A stretch of 11,870 bases of DNA from Chloroflexota bacterium. GTDB lineage: Bacteria; Chloroflexota; UBA6077; JADZDV01. The translations under genes and the position numbers were made by a program. Below, in pieces: positions 1-6,546 of the stretch. The notes beneath the pieces were generated by a model that saw only the letters and a program-made list of their open reading frames with translations, ran no database searches and was not told where the DNA came from. Where the stretch lies: the NCBI GenBank assembly GCA_020850915.1, contig JADZDV010000051.1:1-11870 (forward strand). The letters run 5' to 3'. Within the stretch, counting starts at the first letter, position 1; every line of letters begins with the position of its first letter.

Positions 1-250
1 CCAGGCCCTTCCGCTGGCGCAGCTCGCTCAACGACGCTCGCTCCATCGCGGCCAGACTGCCGAACTCGGCAAGCAGCGCGCTCGCCAACTCCAGCACGTT
101 CTGCCCCCGCCGGCCAGTCCGCAACAGAATGGCCAGTAGCTCAGCCTCGTTCAGGTGCTCCGCCCCAACCTGCAGCAGCCGTTCGCGCGGGCGGACGGCC
201 AATGGCAAGTCTTTGAGCCCAACATGGTACTCGACCGAGCTCGACGCGAT
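1..250 (-). CDS. radC: RadC-family DNA repair/JAB-domain protein, N-terminal part (cut by window edge)
   Basis: Reading the minus strand down to base 1 gives 83 codons of a RadC N-terminal region. Visible are KDLP (about residues 13-16), RPRERLL (20-26), [12 protein letters not shown] (35-46), then [16 protein letters not shown] and a final RKGL that would open the helix-hairpin-helix. This order (PRE motif, ELLAI helix, HhH) is typical of RadC/YeeS proteins; the JAB metalloprotease domain would lie beyond the window. The cellular role of the family is unsettled despite the 'DNA repair' name. The frame is closed by TAA at 290-292, and between that stop and KDLP there is no ATG, GTG or TTG. 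The best start is ATC at 250-248, giving an N-terminus [15 protein letters not shown], with GGAG (261-258) 7 nt upstream. The alternative is the TTG within KDLP, which would cut into conserved sequence. Family assignment is firm; the start is inferred. Confidence 0.85.
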   Translation of the reverse strand, partial: MASSSVEYHVGLKDLPLAVRPRERLLQVGAEHLNEAELLAILLRTGRRGQNVLELASALLAEFGSLAAMERASLSELRQRKGL

Positions 251-595
251 GGCAACACTCCAAGCGCTGGGGTCTCGCCAACCGCGCCATTATACCGAAA
301 CCCCCCAACACCGCCCACACTCCCGCCCCGTCGCGCGAGTCGGCCGCTGCATGAGCGCCCGCGCGGTACACTTCGATGGACCACTCCATCGGTCCATCCA
401 CCGCGCACACGGTAGAGGCAGGCCCCGGGCCGGTACCGCGCGCGGCGAATGTGCTTGTAACGGCGAGCGCGGCTCGCCTCAGGCACCTGATGAGTCGGCC
501 TGATCACGGGGAGGCTGGGCTGCCACGGGGCGCCGCCCCCACCTGGCGGCGTCCGCCAGGGTCTCGCCAGGTCGCACACTGGACACCGGGGACAC
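251..595. other. radC-fmt divergent intergenic region with three inverted repeats
   Basis: No gene is supported in this 345-bp gap. The short open frames have no recognisable protein and no consistent codon pattern. It holds the radC -10 box and three perfect inverted repeats: GATGGACC/GGTCCATC (375-382 and 391-398, loop 8), enclosed by GCGCGG (361-366) and CCGCGC (401-406); GGCGAGC/GCTCGCC (462-468 and 472-478, loop 3); and CCTGGCGG/CCGCCAGG (542-549 and 553-560, loop 3). None is followed by a T-run, so they are not ordinary terminators. No convincing sigma-70 promoter for fmt was found. Confidence 0.6.
289..294 (-). promoter_or_regulatory. -10 box of the radC promoter
   Basis: A perfect TATAAT lies on the minus strand. 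Transcription would begin near 282, leaving a leader of about 30 nt that carries the GGAG at 261-258 and then the ATC proposed as radC start. No good -35 hexamer is visible 16-18 nt upstream, where the sequence is G-rich, so this may be a weak or activator-dependent promoter. Confidence 0.5.
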
Positions 596-1558
596 ATGCG
601 CATCGTCTTCATGGGCTCGCCAGATTTCGCCCTGCCGACCCTGCGGCGGGTCCACCAGGCCGGCCACGACGTCCGGCTCGTCGTCAGCCAGCCCGACCGG
701 CCCGTCAAACGCAGCAGCGCCCCAGTCCCCCCGCCCGTCGCGCTCGAGGCGGCGACCCTCGGCCTTCCCCTCTACCAGCCAGCCGCCCTCCGCACCCCCC
801 ACGAGCAGCAGCCCCTGCGCGACGCCCAGCCCGACGCGATCGTCGTCGCCGCCTACGGCCTCCTCCTCTCCCGCGCCGTTCTGGAGATCCCTCCTTACGG
901 CTGTCTCAACGTTCACCCGTCGCTCCTGCCCCGCTGGCGCGGCGCGTCACCCGTCCAGGCGGCTCTCCTGGCCGGCGACACCGGGACCGGCGTGACCATC
1001 ATCCGTCTCGTCCGCGCCATGGACGCTGGCCCGGTGCTCGCCCAGCGTCACAGCCCCATCCTCGACGATGACGACGCCCAGTCGCTCGAGGCCAGACTGG
1101 CCATCCTGGGCGCAGACCTGCTGGTGGAGACGCTCGACCGGCTCGCCGGGGGTTCTCTCGTTGGCACCCCGCAGGACGACACCCTCGCCACCTATTGCGG
1201 CAAGCTCGAGCGCGAGCAGGGACAGATCGATTGGCGCCGATCCGCCGCTACCATCCGTAACCAGGTGCGCGCCTTCCGCGGCCGCGGCGACGCCTTCTCC
1301 CGCTGGGATGGCAAGCTCCTGAAGATCCTCTCCGCGCGGCTCGCCCCGCTCGACGCCGGCGCTCCAGGCCAGGTCGCCTCGCTCGGACAGGGCGGTCGTC
1401 GCCGCCCGGTCGTCGTCACGGGCGAGGGCGCTCTCGAGCTGCTGGAAGTCGCCCTGGAAGGACGCAAGCCGACAAGCGGCGAGGCGTTTCTCCGCGGTTA
1501 CCCGGCCTTCCTCGGCACGCACCTCGAGACCGCCGGCCCCTCCTCCCCTCTGGTATAG
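596..1558 (+). CDS. fmt: Methionyl-tRNA formyltransferase
   Basis: The enzyme transfers a formyl group from 10-formyl-tetrahydrofolate to Met-tRNA(fMet), making the initiator tRNA in the cytosol. The 320-residue product is of usual family length. It begins MRIVFMGSPDFA, the expected opening of the formyltransferase fold. The catalytic triad is visible as N105 and H107 in LNVHPSLLPRWRG and D143 in AMDAGPVLAQ. SLLPRWRGASPVQ is the family signature. The C-terminal tRNA-binding domain spans roughly residues 200-310. The ATG at 596 is preceded by CGGGGA a few bases upstream and starts exactly at the conserved N-terminus. Often fmt lies next to def and priA; here its upstream neighbour is the divergent radC and its downstream neighbour is rpe, 15 bp away and probably co-transcribed. 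Confidence 0.96.
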   Translation: MRIVFMGSPDFALPTLRRVHQAGHDVRLVVSQPDRPVKRSSAPVPPPVALEAATLGLPLYQPAALRTPHEQQPLRDAQPDAIVVAAYGLLLSRAVLEIPPYGCLNVHPSLLPRWRGASPVQAALLAGDTGTGVTIIRLVRAMDAGPVLAQRHSPILDDDDAQSLEARLAILGADLLVETLDRLAGGSLVGTPQDDTLATYCGKLEREQGQIDWRRSAATIRNQVRAFRGRGDAFSRWDGKLLKILSARLAPLDAGAPGQVASLGQGGRRRPVVVTGEGALELLEVALEGRKPTSGEAFLRGYPAFLGTHLETAGPSSPLV

Positions 1559-1573
1559 TCGGGGCGTTCCACC

Positions 1574-2263
1574 GTGTCGAATCCCGCTCCTGCAGGTCGC
1601 CAGGCCAAGCTCTGCGCTTCGATCCTGAACGCCAACTTCGGGTTGCTCGCTGACCAGGTCCAGCAAGCCGAAGCGGCCGGCGTGGACTGGGTCCACGTCG
1701 ACGTCATGGACGGCCACTTCGTGCCGAATCTCACCATGGGGCCGATGATCCTCGAAGCCGTTCGTTCCGCCACCCGTCTCCCGATCGACGTCCATCTAAT
1801 GATCGAGCGGCCAGAAGCCTCGCTGGAGGCCTATGCGCGCGCCGGGGCAGACCTCCTCACCGTCCACGCCGAGACGACGCCCCATCTCCACCAGACGATC
1901 CGGTCCATCCACGCCCTTGGCTGTCAGGCTGGCGTGGCGCTCTGCCCGTCGACCTCGCTCGACGCGGTTGAAGAGATCCTCACGGACCTGGACCTGCTTC
2001 TGGTCATGACCGTAAACCCGGGCTTTGGTGGCCAGGCGCTCATCCCGAGCACCGTCAGAAAGACGGCACGGGCCCGGCGTCTGCTGGATGCCGCGGGCGC
2101 GCGTGCGGAGCTGCAGGTGGATGGCGGCGTGAAAACCGACAACGCCGCGGAGGTCGCCGCCGCCGGTGCGACCATGCTCGTCGCGGGAACGAGCATCTTC
2201 AGAGCGCCCGGCGGCGTCGCTGACGGCGTGAGAGCCCTGCGCGCCGCCCTCGGCGGGTGCTAG
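1574..2263 (+). CDS. rpe: Ribulose-phosphate 3-epimerase
   Basis: The enzyme interconverts D-ribulose 5-phosphate and D-xylulose 5-phosphate in the pentose phosphate pathway. The 229-residue TIM-barrel protein shows ASILNANF (residues 15-22), HVDVMDGHFVPN (41-52), DVHLMIE (72-78), VMTVNPGFGGQ (144-154) and QVDGGV (181-186). The metal ligands expected for the family are present: H41, D43, H74 and D183; D43 and D183 also serve as the catalytic acid/base pair. The start is GTG at 1574, 15 bp after the fmt stop; about ten residues precede the conserved core, so a slightly later start cannot be excluded, but no ATG or GTG lies there. The fmt-rpe pairing is seen in larger def-fmt-rsmB-rpe type clusters, which supports one operon. 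Downstream is a convergent gap before rpmB, with no strong terminator. Confidence 0.96.
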   Translation: MSNPAPAGRQAKLCASILNANFGLLADQVQQAEAAGVDWVHVDVMDGHFVPNLTMGPMILEAVRSATRLPIDVHLMIERPEASLEAYARAGADLLTVHAETTPHLHQTIRSIHALGCQAGVALCPSTSLDAVEEILTDLDLLLVMTVNPGFGGQALIPSTVRKTARARRLLDAAGARAELQVDGGVKTDNAAEVAAAGATMLVAGTSIFRAPGGVADGVRALRAALGGC

Positions 2264-2488
2264 ACCAGAGCGTTGGTGAGGCCGGCGGATGCTGTTCGCA
2301 CAGCCATGCAGGCCTCGCCCTGGCTTCCGTCTGGTGCGACTCTGGCGTCATGCCATCCCAGAGACGAATCGACGCGATGGGCGTCCCAAACTCCAGCGAC
2401 TTCGTGCAAGGCAGCACGCTTTACGCGGGTCCAGAATCCCCCGAAGACGTCAGAGCAGCGCGGCCTTTGGGAAGGCGCCAGTGCAGTG

Positions 2489-2683
2489 TTAGGCTGTAGT
2501 GGCGTACTTCCGTGCCGTGCGCATGCAGCGCGTACAGGCATGCAGCCGAAGCGTTCGACCACCGATGAAAATCGTCGTCCGCTGAATGTTCGGAATCCAG
2601 CGCCGGTTGGTCTTTCGATTGGAGTGGCTCACGTTGTGGCCGAACGTGACACCCTTCCCGCAAATCTCACAGCGGTTCTTCAA
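2489..2683 (-). CDS. rpmB: 50S ribosomal protein L28, zinc-ribbon (C+) form
   Basis: This is a structural protein of the large ribosomal subunit. From the TTG at 2683 the product is 64 residues: KNRCEICGKGVTFGHNVSHS follows the initiator, then RKTNRRWIPNIQR and LHACTRCMRT. Two CxxC pairs (C5/C8 and C50/C53) make the zinc-binding C+ form. The open frame extends upstream on the minus strand, but that extra sequence (an N-terminal GGKLPVGSGP-like stretch) does not resemble L28. TTG at 2683 places KNRCEICG at the true N-terminus, and GAGG (2695-2692) sits 8 nt before it. The gene is monocistronic, divergent from recG and convergent with rpe. A close rpmB-recG linkage is common in bacteria. Identity is certain; the start is well supported. 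Confidence 0.95.
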   Translation of the reverse strand: MKNRCEICGKGVTFGHNVSHSNRKTNRRWIPNIQRTTIFIGGRTLRLHACTRCMRTARKYATTA

Positions 2684-3111
2684 CGCAGCAGCCTCGAGGA
2701 GATACTGGACCGACCCTCGGCCGGGGCAAACCCACCGATGGTACCACGGTCCGCTCCCAACGGGCAATTTGCCCCCAGCGCCCCTCGCCCAACACGGCGC
2801 CACCGCCTCTCCGGACAGCTCCCTGGGGGCCTGCCCAGCGCGGGAAGCTGGGATAGCGGGCCTCTCTGGCCAGGGGCGGCTGAAGTGGTAGCCTACAACC
2901 AGCAGGCTGTGGACAGCCGCTTCCCAGAGCCGCCCCGGTGCGACCGCCCCCGGATCGCGTCCACACCCTCACCTGGTCCGATCAGCTCAGGCAGAGACGC
3001 TCCACGCAGCACCCCTGCACCGCCAGGGCGCTGCCCGACCGGTATCCAGCCGCCCATCGCGGCGGCGCACCCGGTCGCCACCTCCCTGTGCCTCACAGCG
3101 AGCCAGATCCG
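2684..3111. other. rpmB-recG divergent intergenic region
   Basis: The 428-bp gap holds no convincing gene. It carries the candidate rpmB promoter and a nested inverted repeat at 2873-2923. In that repeat GCGGCTG (2876-2882) pairs with CAGCCGC (2914-2920) and is extended outward by two G.T pairs and one G-C pair. Inside it AGCCT (2890-2894) pairs with AGGCT (2904-2908). A GTG at 2938 is in frame with recG and would add 58 residues, but that stretch looks like translated non-coding sequence. No clear recG promoter was found. Confidence 0.5.
2738..2767 (-). promoter_or_regulatory. Candidate rpmB promoter
   Basis: On the minus strand TTGCCC (2767-2762) is separated by 18 nt from TACCAT (2743-2738). 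Each hexamer matches the sigma-70 consensus at 4 of 6 positions. The position suits rpmB: transcription would start near 2731, about 48 nt before the TTG start. The match is modest and could be chance. Confidence 0.35.
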
Positions 3112-5685
3112 ATGACCCCACCCCCTCCATTGCCAGCTCGAAGCACTCATGAGCTCCAACGCGCCATCGCCATATTCGCCGACGAGCTGCGGGACGGCTG
3201 CCGCGACCGCAAGGTCAGCGGCGGCCTCGAGCGCTTCGTCATCTACTGGCTTGGCCAGGTCAGGCGAACGAGCGGAGCGTCCGCCGCCGCGACGACCGCG
3301 GACGCTGTCGCCAGCCTCCTCGCGGGCTATCGGGAGCTCCAGCCGCCGGAGCGCCGCGCACGCCTGGAGCAGGTGCTCGCCTGGCTCCGTGGCTCCGGCA
3401 CTCCGCCGCCTCCCGCCTCGAGCGAAAGCCGTCGGCCCGCCACCAGTGCCGTCTCGAGCCCGCTCTCGTCCCGAGCTGCCCCTGGTTCGGTGACTCCAAC
3501 GTGGCTGGATCCCTTCCCGGCGCAGACCGGCGCTGCCTGCTGTCCGAGCGCCGCGGACCAGCCCGTTGCTCCGAGGCTGTCCTCGAAATCTGCCCCGCCG
3601 TCCATCCAGTACGCCATGGATACGCCGATCGACCAGGTCCGCAACGTCGGCGCGGTCCGCGCCAGGCTGTTCTACCGCCTCGGCATCCGCGTCTTCGGCG
3701 ATCTCCTCCAGCACCTCCCGAACCGCCACGAGGCATACCCTCCAGCCGAGCCCGCCGCGCAGCTCTTCGTCAGCCCCGCCGCCAGCTACGCCGGTGTCGT
3801 CCGATCGGTCCAGGAGAGTCGTCTACCTCGCAGCCTCCGGCGCATCGCCGTGGACATTGGCGACGAGACCGGCACTGTGAGCGCCACCTGGCTCCGTAGC
3901 GGGCGGGGCGGCTTCCTCCCAAAGGTCGGTGACAGGATCGCCGTGAGTGGCCCGCTCACCGGCTACGGTCGCCACCTGGTGTTCGAGAACCCGGCCTGGG
4001 AGCCCGATCGCGGCGAGCCGATCCACACCCGCCGGCTCGTGCCGATCTATCCCCTCACCGCCGGCCTCGGCGAGTCCTTCATCCGCTCGCTTGCCAAGCA
4101 GGCCGTCGATGCCCACGCCCTCGCCCTGCCGGACCCGTTGCCCGAGCGCTGGCGCCAGCAGTACGGCCTCCACTCGCTCGGCGAAGCCATCCAGCAGATG
4201 CACTTCCCAGCAGACGTCGAGAGCCTCGCCCACGCTCGCCGTCGCCTCGCTCTCGACGAGCTGCTCCTGCTCCAGATCGTGGCCCTCCGCCGCCGTCACG
4301 CCTGGCAGAGCGCACTCGGCCGCGCCCTGTCGATCCCCGACGCTGCTCTGGAGGCCCTGGAGCAGGCCCAGCCGTTCCGCTACACCAGCGCCCAGCGCCG
4401 CGTCATGGCCGAGATCTTCGCCGACATCGCACGCGCCGTGCCGATGAGCCGCCTTCTCCAGGGCGAAGTCGGCTCGGGTAAGACCGCCGTCGCCGCCGCC
4501 GCCCTCCTCGTGGCCACAGCCAACGGCATGCAGGGCGCCCTCATGGCCCCCACCGAGATCCTGGCCGAGCCGCACGCCCGCGGCCGCCGACTCGCCTACG
4601 AGCGCGCCGTTCCGCTGCTCTCCCCCATCGGCCTCCGCGCGCCTCGCGTCGAACTCCTGGTCGGCAGCCAGACCAGGCGCCAGCGTAGACCGATCCTCAA
4701 CGGCATCGCCAGCGGCGAGCTGGACGTCGTGGTCGGCACCCAGGCCGTCATCCAGGACAGCGTCGAGTTCCGCGACCTGGCCGTGGCCGTCGTGGACGAG
4801 CAGCACCGCTTTGGCGTGAAGCAACGCGTGACCTTGCGCGCGAAGGGCGCCAACCCGCATCTCCTGGTCATGACCGCCACACCCATCCCGCGAACCCTCG
4901 CCCTCTGCCTCCACGGCGACCTCGACCGCTCCGTCATCGACGAGCTGCCGCCTGGACGGAAACCAATCAACACAAAGCTGCTCATGCCGCTCGAGCGTCA
5001 CCTGGCCTATGAAGTGATCCGCCTCGAAGTGAAGCGCGGTCGCCAGGCTTTCATCATCTGCCCACTGGTGGAGGGCTCGGACCGACTCGAGGCTCGCGCC
5101 GCCACGGAGGAGTACGAGCGCCTCTCGCGTGAGGATCTGGCCGGCCTCCGCCTCGGACTCCTCCACGGTCGTCTCAAGTCTGCTGAGAAGGAAGCGGTCA
5201 TGCGCAGCTTCGCCGCTGGTGACCTGGACGTGCTCGTCTCGACCTCGGTCGTCGAGGTCGGCGTGGACGTGCCCAACGCGACCGTCATGCTCGTCGAGGG
5301 TGCCGAGCGCTTCGGCCTGGCCCAGCTCCATCAGTTCCGCGGTCGCGTGGGCCGCGGTCCAAGCAGGGCGCACTGCTTCCTGCTCACCGACCAGGACGAC
5401 ACCGGCACGCTCGAGCGCCTCCAGGCGGTCGCCGACGCGGGAGACGGTCTCGCCCTGGCGGAGCTCGACCTCCAGCAGCGCGGCCCCGGCGACTTCTTCG
5501 GCGTCCGCCAGAGCGGCCTCCCCGAGCTCCGCGTCGCCAACCTCGGCGACGCCAGCCTCCTCCTGGAGGCCCGCGAGCTAGCTCAGTCCATCCTCCGAGA
5601 AGACCCAACCCTCGAAGCCCCCGACCACGCCCTCCTTGCCACCCGCCTCGCCGCCCTCCTCGCCCGCGCCGGCGAGCCCAACTGA
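3112..5685 (+). CDS. recG: ATP-dependent DNA helicase RecG with N-terminal extension
   Basis: RecG is a superfamily 2 helicase that remodels stalled replication forks and Holliday junctions. From ATG 3112 the protein has 857 residues, about 168 more than the usual 690. Residues 10-85 form a charged helical region containing DRKVSGGLERFVIYWL, like the extension known from Chloroflexota, cyanobacterial and Thermotoga RecG. A Pro/Ser/Ala-rich linker follows (about 100-165). The canonical protein starts near residue 169 (MDTPIDQVRNVG) with the wedge/OB domain. Walker A is GEVGSGKT (451-458), the DExH box is DEQH (562-565) in VVDEQHRFGVKQR, motif III is TATPIPRT, motif VI is QFRGRVGRG (741-749), and the RecG-specific C-terminal segment follows. 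ATG 3112 was chosen because the conserved extension begins just after it; GTG 2938 gives unconvincing extra sequence, and ATG 3616 would give a 689-residue canonical form. No strong ribosome binding site precedes 3112. Confidence 0.95.
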   Translation: MTPPPPLPARSTHELQRAIAIFADELRDGCRDRKVSGGLERFVIYWLGQVRRTSGASAAATTADAVASLLAGYRELQPPERRARLEQVLAWLRGSGTPPPPASSESRRPATSAVSSPLSSRAAPGSVTPTWLDPFPAQTGAACCPSAADQPVAPRLSSKSAPPSIQYAMDTPIDQVRNVGAVRARLFYRLGIRVFGDLLQHLPNRHEAYPPAEPAAQLFVSPAASYAGVVRSVQESRLPRSLRRIAVDIGDETGTVSATWLRSGRGGFLPKVGDRIAVSGPLTGYGRHLVFENPAWEPDRGEPIHTRRLVPIYPLTAGLGESFIRSLAKQAVDAHALALPDPLPERWRQQYGLHSLGEAIQQMHFPADVESLAHARRRLALDELLLLQIVALRRRHAWQSALGRALSIPDAALEALEQAQPFRYTSAQRRVMAEIFADIARAVPMSRLLQGEVGSGKTAVAAAALLVATANGMQGALMAPTEILAEPHARGRRLAYERAVPLLSPIGLRAPRVELLVGSQTRRQRRPILNGIASGELDVVVGTQAVIQDSVEFRDLAVAVVDEQHRFGVKQRVTLRAKGANPHLLVMTATPIPRTLALCLHGDLDRSVIDELPPGRKPINTKLLMPLERHLAYEVIRLEVKRGRQAFIICPLVEGSDRLEARAATEEYERLSREDLAGLRLGLLHGRLKSAEKEAVMRSFAAGDLDVLVSTSVVEVGVDVPNATVMLVEGAERFGLAQLHQFRGRVGRGPSRAHCFLLTDQDDTGTLERLQAVADAGDGLALAELDLQQRGPGDFFGVRQSGLPELRVANLGDASLLLEARELAQSILREDPTLEAPDHALLATRLAALLARAGEPN

Positions 5686-5747
5686 GCAGGTTTCCAGGAG
5701 GGAACCGAGGTCCTCCCGCCCGCTGGTCCCTTGAGTCCTTTGAGCGC

Positions 5748-5860
5748 CTACGCCTCCTCGAACTCCGCCGTCGTGAAGTTCAACGCGCGGCAGTTCTCGG
5801 TCACCGTCCGCACCACCTGCGCGAGACCCGCTTCCGTGCACCGCGCGCGCCCGACCAGAC
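5748..5860 (-). pseudogene. Possible C-terminal fragment of an unidentified gene
   Basis: On the minus strand, up to a TAG at 5750-5748, about 35 codons read GRARCTEAGLAQVV, then RTVTENCRALNF, then TTAEFEEA. By my count nearly all (about nine in ten) third positions are G or C in this frame and not in the other two, as in the real genes nearby. Farther upstream in the frame (above about 5860) the codon pattern is lost and no sensible start or domain appears. I do not recognise the family. It could be the decayed 3' end of a gene whose rest was lost when the adjacent repeats arrived, or a chance open frame in GC-rich DNA. Confidence 0.3.
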
Positions 5861-5935
5861 CGCCGCCACGCAGACGCCGTGGCTGCCCGAAAACCGCGCC
5901 ATACGTTCGCTTACGTACCGAGCTCCGAAATCCTG

Positions 5936-5967
5936 ACAAACTCTGAGCGCCCACCTCCTGTCATCCT
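5936..5967 (+). repeat. 32-bp direct repeat, copy 1
   Basis: It matches copy 2 at 6081-6112 at 28 of 32 positions. Shared core blocks are TCTGAGCGCCC and CCTGTCATCCT. The two copies flank the strong hairpin at 6000-6058. Confidence 0.8.
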
Positions 5968-5999
5968 GAGAGGCTGTGATCCATTGGCGAGGTCATATC

Positions 6000-6058
6000 C
6001 GAGCACACAACATCTTGTGGCCATGGATGCTGCATCACCACAAGATGTTGTGTACTCG
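6000..6058. repeat. Strong hairpin: 21-bp arms with one mismatch, 17-nt loop
   Basis: ACACAACATCTTGTGG (6005-6020) is exactly complementary to 6038-6053. One mismatch (6004/6054) is followed by four more pairs (CGAG 6000-6003 with CTCG 6055-6058). The loop is 6021-6037. The arms are much less GC-rich than the surroundings. No T-run follows on the plus strand, so this is not a classical intrinsic terminator, although a transcript from recG would fold here. Confidence 0.9.
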
Positions 6059-6080
6059 ACCACTGCCCGGCAACAGTCTC

Positions 6081-6112
6081 ACAAATTCTGAGCGCCCCCT
6101 CCCTGTCATCCT
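6081..6112 (+). repeat. 32-bp direct repeat, copy 2
   Basis: This is the second copy of the unit at 5936-5967, with four mismatches. It runs directly into the palindrome at 6108-6127. Confidence 0.8.
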
Positions 6113-6127
6113 TCGCTAGCGAAGGAT
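6108..6127. repeat. 20-bp perfect palindrome
   Basis: ATCCTTCGCTAGCGAAGGAT equals its own reverse complement. It starts inside the end of the second 32-bp direct repeat. A related half, GATCCTTC, recurs at 6224-6231 next to the right inverted end, suggesting a family of GTCATCCT...AAGGAT repeat units. Confidence 0.85.
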
Positions 6128-6239
6128 TACGCCGTCGCGGACTGTCCTCTCGGAGCCAGCCATTGATGGAACCCACTCTCTGACGGAGGAGGGCCGGCTC
6201 CGTCCACCGGTCTCCCACAGCGTGATCCTTCACTTCGTT

Positions 6240-6334
6240 CAGGATGACAGGGGGTGGTCAGGATGACAGGGGGTGGTCAGGATGACAGGGGGTGGTCAGG
6301 ATGACAGGGGGTGGTCAGGATGACAGGGGAGTGG
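6240..6334 (+). repeat. 19-bp tandem repeat, four exact copies plus one degenerate
   Basis: The unit CAGGATGACAGGGGGTGGT occurs head to tail at 6240-6258, 6259-6277, 6278-6296 and 6297-6315. A fifth copy (6316-6334) is altered by an inserted A in the G-run. The CAGGATGACAGG part of each unit is the inverted end of the element at 5957-6251. Identical copies point to recent slippage. The number may vary between strains or be collapsed in assembly. Confidence 0.95.
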
Positions 6335-6473
6335 CCGGGAGGACCGAGATGTCCGGGGTACCGAGGTAGTCGGGTTGTCAACAGGTCCCGGGTGCGATCA
6401 ACTGACGCGGACGATCTCTTTGACGAAGCGATGTGTCCACGAGTGATCTCTGCGCTTCCACGCCCCTCCCCTC

Positions 6474-6505
6474 GATGGTGAATAATTGCCCCGGCTCCCA
6501 CCATC
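6474..6505. promoter_or_regulatory. Inverted repeat and AATAAT box upstream of rsmD
   Basis: GATGGTG (6474-6480) and CACCATC (6499-6505) are exact inverted partners 18 nt apart. Between them lies AATAAT (6481-6486), a 5 of 6 match to a -10 hexamer, which would start transcription near 6493, about 54 nt before rsmD. No good -35 is seen. It could be an rsmD promoter under a repressor, or a leader hairpin. Confidence 0.25.
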
Positions 6506-6546
6506 ACCAGACGGATCGGCGGCCGAACCACCTCTGAGGCTCATCT

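Larger units (their letters stand above)
5957..6251. mobile_element. MITE- or REP-like element with 13-bp inverted ends
   Basis: CCTGTCATCCTGA at 5957-5969 and its exact reverse complement TCAGGATGACAGG at 6239-6251 bound about 295 bp that encode no protein but contain several internal palindromes. This is the form expected of a non-autonomous miniature element or a clustered repetitive extragenic palindrome. No transposase is present, and I see no target-site duplication outside the ends. The right end is the first unit of the tandem array, so the array may have grown from it. Mobility is inferred from structure only. Confidence 0.45.
5686..6546. other. Long repeat-rich intergenic region between recG and rsmD
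   Basis: These 861 bp contain no intact gene. From left to right there is a coding-like minus-strand fragment (5748-5860), a 32-bp direct repeat in two copies (5936-5967 and 6081-6112), a 13-bp inverted-repeat pair bounding 5957-6251, a strong hairpin (6000-6058), a 20-bp palindrome (6108-6127), an imperfect 11-bp inverted repeat (CGGAGCC-type arms near 6151-6161 and 6192-6202) and a 19-bp tandem array (6240-6334). The 3' end (6335-6546) carries GATGGTG (6474-6480) and CACCATC (6499-6505) as an inverted pair in the probable rsmD leader. The T- and A-richer base composition differs from the neighbouring genes. Confidence 0.75.

Noticed and set aside
947..1795. A 282-codon minus-strand open frame over fmt and rpe
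   Set aside because: It is a shadow frame antisense to two well-identified enzymes.
2400..2440. A T-loop-like GGTCCAGAATCC suggesting a tRNA in the rpe-rpmB gap
   Set aside because: No matching acceptor, D-arm or anticodon arm could be built on either strand.
2938..3111. RecG start at GTG 2938
   Set aside because: The added 58 residues are Arg/Pro/His-rich, unlike the conserved extension that begins after ATG 3112.
2273..3115. A 280-codon plus-strand open frame across the rpe-recG gap
   Set aside because: It runs antisense through rpmB, has no recognisable domain, and its translation is irregular in composition.
3823..5373. A 516-codon open frame on the minus strand inside recG
   Set aside because: It is the antisense shadow of a fully motif-supported RecG; the translation is low-complexity Gly/Ala/Glu/His-rich without domains, a common result of high third-position GC.
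5686..5735. A recG terminator formed by GGAGG...CCTCC near 5697-5718
   Set aside because: The stem needs a bulge and a 2-nt loop, and no T-run follows.
6240..6334. A CRISPR array
   Set aside because: The 19-bp units are directly adjacent without spacers, and no cas gene is nearby.
6277..6531. An 84-codon minus-strand open frame ending in the tandem array
   Set aside because: Its end is translated 19-bp repeats, with no domain and no credible ribosome binding site.
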